Shown here piece after piece: positions 62,118 to 64,000 of a stretch of DNA of 64,000 nucleotides. The notes under the pieces are model-generated. The model was not told the DNA's origin and did not search any database. It saw only the letters and a list, made by a program, of their open reading frames with translations. The position numbers were made by a program, and so were the translations under genes. The stretch lies in the NCBI RefSeq assembly GCF_003569915.1, contig NZ_KZ984462.1:1-64000 (forward strand). Direction: 5' to 3'. Source of the stretch: Comamonas testosteroni (GTDB lineage Bacteria; Pseudomonadota; Gammaproteobacteria; Burkholderiales; Burkholderiaceae_C). Positions within the stretch are counted from its first letter, which is position 1. Every line of letters starts with the position of its first letter.

Positions 62118-62810
62118 ATGGGCAGTTTTGTTGAATTGACCGCCGTGGACGGCGCAAAAATCCCCGCTTACGTGGCCAAGCCCGAGGGCCCGCCACGTGG
62201 TGCCATCGTGGTGCTGCAGGAAATTTTTGGCGTGAACGCGCATATCCGCTCCGTGGCCGACCGTTATGCCGCCCAGGGCTATGTGGTCGTGGCGCCAGCC
62301 ATGTTCCAGCGTGCGCAGCCCGATGTGGAACTGGGCTATACCGAGGACGATATGAAGCAGGGCTTTGCCCTCAAGACGGCAGTGGAGGCCCTGCCTGCGC
62401 CCGGCGTGCTGCGCGATGTGGAAGCCGCTGTGGCCCATGCGGCGGCGCTGGTGCCCGGCGGCAAGATCGGCGTGGTGGGCTTTTGCTGGGGTGGCCTGAT
62501 GACCTGGCGCTCGGCTTGCAATCTGGCCAGCATCTCGGCCGCTGTCTGCTACTACGGCGGCGGCATGACGGGCGAGCAGGAAGCCAGCCGTCAGGCATTG
62601 GTGCCCGTGTTGGCGCACTTTGGCAGCAAGGACCACTACATTTCGCTGGAGTCCGTGGATGCCTTCAAAAAGGCCCAGCCCAAGGTGGAAGTGCATATCT
62701 ACGAAGCCGACCACGGCTTTAACTGCGATATGCGTGGCTCGTACAACGAAGCCGCCGCCAAGCTGGCCAACGAACGCACGCTGGCCTTCTTCCAGCAGCA
62801 TCTGGGCTGA
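62118..62810 (+). CDS. Dienelactone hydrolase family protein
   Basis: The product is 230 residues. The nucleophile is Cys in VVGFCWGGLMTWRS, with Asp in LAHFGSKDHYIS and His in YEADHGFNCD. EIFGVNAHIRSVADRYAAQG is the conserved N-terminal block. Family enzymes open dienelactone in chlorocatechol breakdown, but many members are general hydrolases. No catabolic genes are adjacent. AGGAG nine bases before ATG supports this start. Confidence 0.93.
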   Translation: MGSFVELTAVDGAKIPAYVAKPEGPPRGAIVVLQEIFGVNAHIRSVADRYAAQGYVVVAPAMFQRAQPDVELGYTEDDMKQGFALKTAVEALPAPGVLRDVEAAVAHAAALVPGGKIGVVGFCWGGLMTWRSACNLASISAAVCYYGGGMTGEQEASRQALVPVLAHFGSKDHYISLESVDAFKKAQPKVEVHIYEADHGFNCDMRGSYNEAAAKLANERTLAFFQQHLG

Positions 62811-62859
62811 TTTGCTCCTGAAATATAGCGGCCATGCCTTTGGGCTTGACCGCTGACCA

Positions 62860-62963
62860 GTGACAGCAAGCAAGGGCCGCCCCGTAGCGATGCTGTTGTC
62901 CCCCTCCCGCGTAGCGAGAGAGGGGGAAGGCGTGGGGCCGCCTAGGCGCAGCGCCTCAGGGGG
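62860..62963 (-). repeat. Dispersed post-stop repeat, family B (longest copy)
   Basis: Read on the minus strand it starts CCCCCTGAGGCGCTGCGCCT, has an extra GGCGGCCCCAC segment, the CTCTCGCTACGCGGGAG hairpin and GGGGCGGCCCTTGCTTGCTG. It begins 2 bases after the corA stop and points along corA. Confidence 0.82.
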
Positions 62964-62965
62964 AG

Positions 62966-64000
62966 CTACTCCTTTTCATCGCTTTCTAAATAGCGACGCC
63001 GCCAGAAGTAGGCCACCAGTACGACGGTGATGACGGCCATGGCCACCAGCGCCCAGATAAAGCCGTCCTTTTTGTGCACAAAGGGGATGAACTCGAAGTT
63101 CATGCCAAAGATGCCGGCGATCAGGTTCAGCGGCAAAAAGATGGCCGTTACCGTGGTCAGCGTGCGCATGATGTCGTTGGCGCGGTTGCTCTGGGCCGAG
63201 AAGTGCATCTGCACAGCCGTCTCGGCGCTTTGTTCCATGCGGTGAATATGGTGGGTCACGCGCTCGATATGTTCGAGCACGTCGCGCGAGCGCACGCGCA
63301 GCAGCTCGCGCTCATGCTGGCGCGCGGGCGTGGATTCGGGTGGCCAGCCTTCCAGCGCTTCGGTCCAGTCCTGCATGGCGGCGCGCTGGTCTTCGCAGAT
63401 TTCGTCGAGCTGGTGCAGCGCCAGGCGCACATCGAGGACGCTCGCCCAGTTGGAAAAGCGCTTGTTGGGCTTGAGCAGCGCCATCTGCCAGTGGTCGATC
63501 TGCCGCGTCAGCGTGCGGCGCAGGTCCAGATAGCCGTCGACCATGCCGTTGACCATGCGCAGCATCAGGTCGGCAGGCTCCACCGGCATCTTGGAGCTGA
63601 TCTGGCGGCCATCGCCCTTGCCGGGGCCGGAGATCAGGCGCTGCCAGAAGTTCTCCAGCACAAAGCAGCCGTCGGGGTGCACGGACAGCAGGATATGGTC
63701 GTACAGCGCAAAGCCCACAGGCTGGGTTTCCACGCGCTGCAGCACGGGCGCGTCGGCCGGGGCGTGGGCGGGCTTATGGGAAGCCGGGGAACTGCTTTTT
63801 ACCAGTGTATTCCCGGTAGTGATTGGACTGGTTGCTATGGATGCAGGAGCGCTCGGCGCCAGTGCTGGCGCCGAGGCTAGCGGTGCCGCCGGTGCGGCGG
63901 GTGCATGCATGCCATTGAGCGGCGGCAGATGCGCATTGGCCAGACGGCGAAACACCAGAATGTCATAGACCGAGGTGTAGTCGTAGTTTGACGGCAGGGC
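62966..64000 (-). CDS. CorA-family magnesium/divalent cation transporter (5' partial)
   Basis: The frame is open to the window edge; 345 codons are visible. Reading in from the edge gives NYDYTSVYDILVFRRLANAH, so the GTG at the VFRR position is not a start and the gene begins beyond 64000. A strikingly Ala/Pro-rich segment (about 20-75 of the visible part) interrupts the N-terminal soluble domain. The C terminus has two helices with the signature GIFGMNFEFIP (GMN) between them and ends in a charged tail. It is the pore-forming pentameric transporter family. Confidence 0.9.
   Translation of the reverse strand, partial: ALPSNYDYTSVYDILVFRRLANAHLPPLNGMHAPAAPAAPLASAPALAPSAPASIATSPITTGNTLVKSSSPASHKPAHAPADAPVLQRVETQPVGFALYDHILLSVHPDGCFVLENFWQRLISGPGKGDGRQISSKMPVEPADLMLRMVNGMVDGYLDLRRTLTRQIDHWQMALLKPNKRFSNWASVLDVRLALHQLDEICEDQRAAMQDWTEALEGWPPESTPARQHERELLRVRSRDVLEHIERVTHHIHRMEQSAETAVQMHFSAQSNRANDIMRTLTTVTAIFLPLNLIAGIFGMNFEFIPFVHKKDGFIWALVAMAVITVVLVAYFWRRRYLESDEKE

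Overview
The window reads as chromosome of a high-GC betaproteobacterium of the Comamonadaceae, most likely Comamonas or a close relative. This rests on base composition, on the gatCAB genes lying back to back with mreBCD-mrdA, on the azurin, pntAB, lrgAB and acetate CoA-transferase genes, and on two families of short intergenic repeats that I associate with this family. No database search was possible, so the genus is an inference. I found no tRNA, rRNA or CRISPR array.

Layout. 1-300: right end of an IS5-like element that has cut off a lipoprotein gene. 424-5157: branched-chain amino acid type ABC transporter (binding protein, fused LivH-LivM permease, LivG, LivF). 5.5-10.1 kb: ferredoxin/flavodoxin-NADP reductase, a phosphoethanolamine-transferase-like sulfatase-fold enzyme, a LysR regulator and a YihY membrane protein. 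10.4-17.5 kb: CoA-transferase, lrgAB with a divergent LysR regulator, RluE, a membrane protein, an Ala/Pro-rich secreted protein and a metallo-hydrolase. 17.9-25.7 kb: pntAB, LysE exporter with divergent Lrp regulator, azurin, xth and pyrE head to head, and two small envelope proteins. 25.7-33.8 kb: HPP-CBS protein, nitroreductase, an unknown two-helix membrane protein, serA, two tandem YcxB-like proteins and a PAS-PAS-GGDEF-EAL protein.

34.0-41.1 kb holds the least familiar unit: a 274-residue protein followed by three tandem paralogs, each with a zinc ribbon, one membrane helix and a long extracytoplasmic domain. A hybrid histidine kinase converges on them. 41.3-44.0 kb: an alpha/beta hydrolase, a DUF1508 protein, a DUF4124-like protein and a PD-(D/E)XK-like protein. 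44.1-52.6 kb: gatCAB (minus) and mreB-mreC-mreD-mrdA (plus), core translation and cell-shape genes. 52.6-55.7 kb: TSUP permease, a 670-base AT-richer stretch and a GMC oxidoreductase. 55.9-59.8 kb: an MCE (Mla-like) lipid transport operon. 59.9-64.0 kb: hemerythrin, MarC, an SDR, a dienelactone hydrolase and a CorA transporter running off the edge.

The main structural observation concerns a repeat of about 80-105 bases present six times. Every copy starts within about 0-11 bases after a stop codon and points the same way as the gene it follows. At the three copies inside operons (gatA-gatB, mreD-mrdA, mlaE-mlaF) the repeat carries a 42-46 codon open frame. That frame starts 1-4 bases after the upstream stop and ends on, or 9 bases before, the next start codon. 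It looks as if the repeat supplies a translational relay between the two genes.
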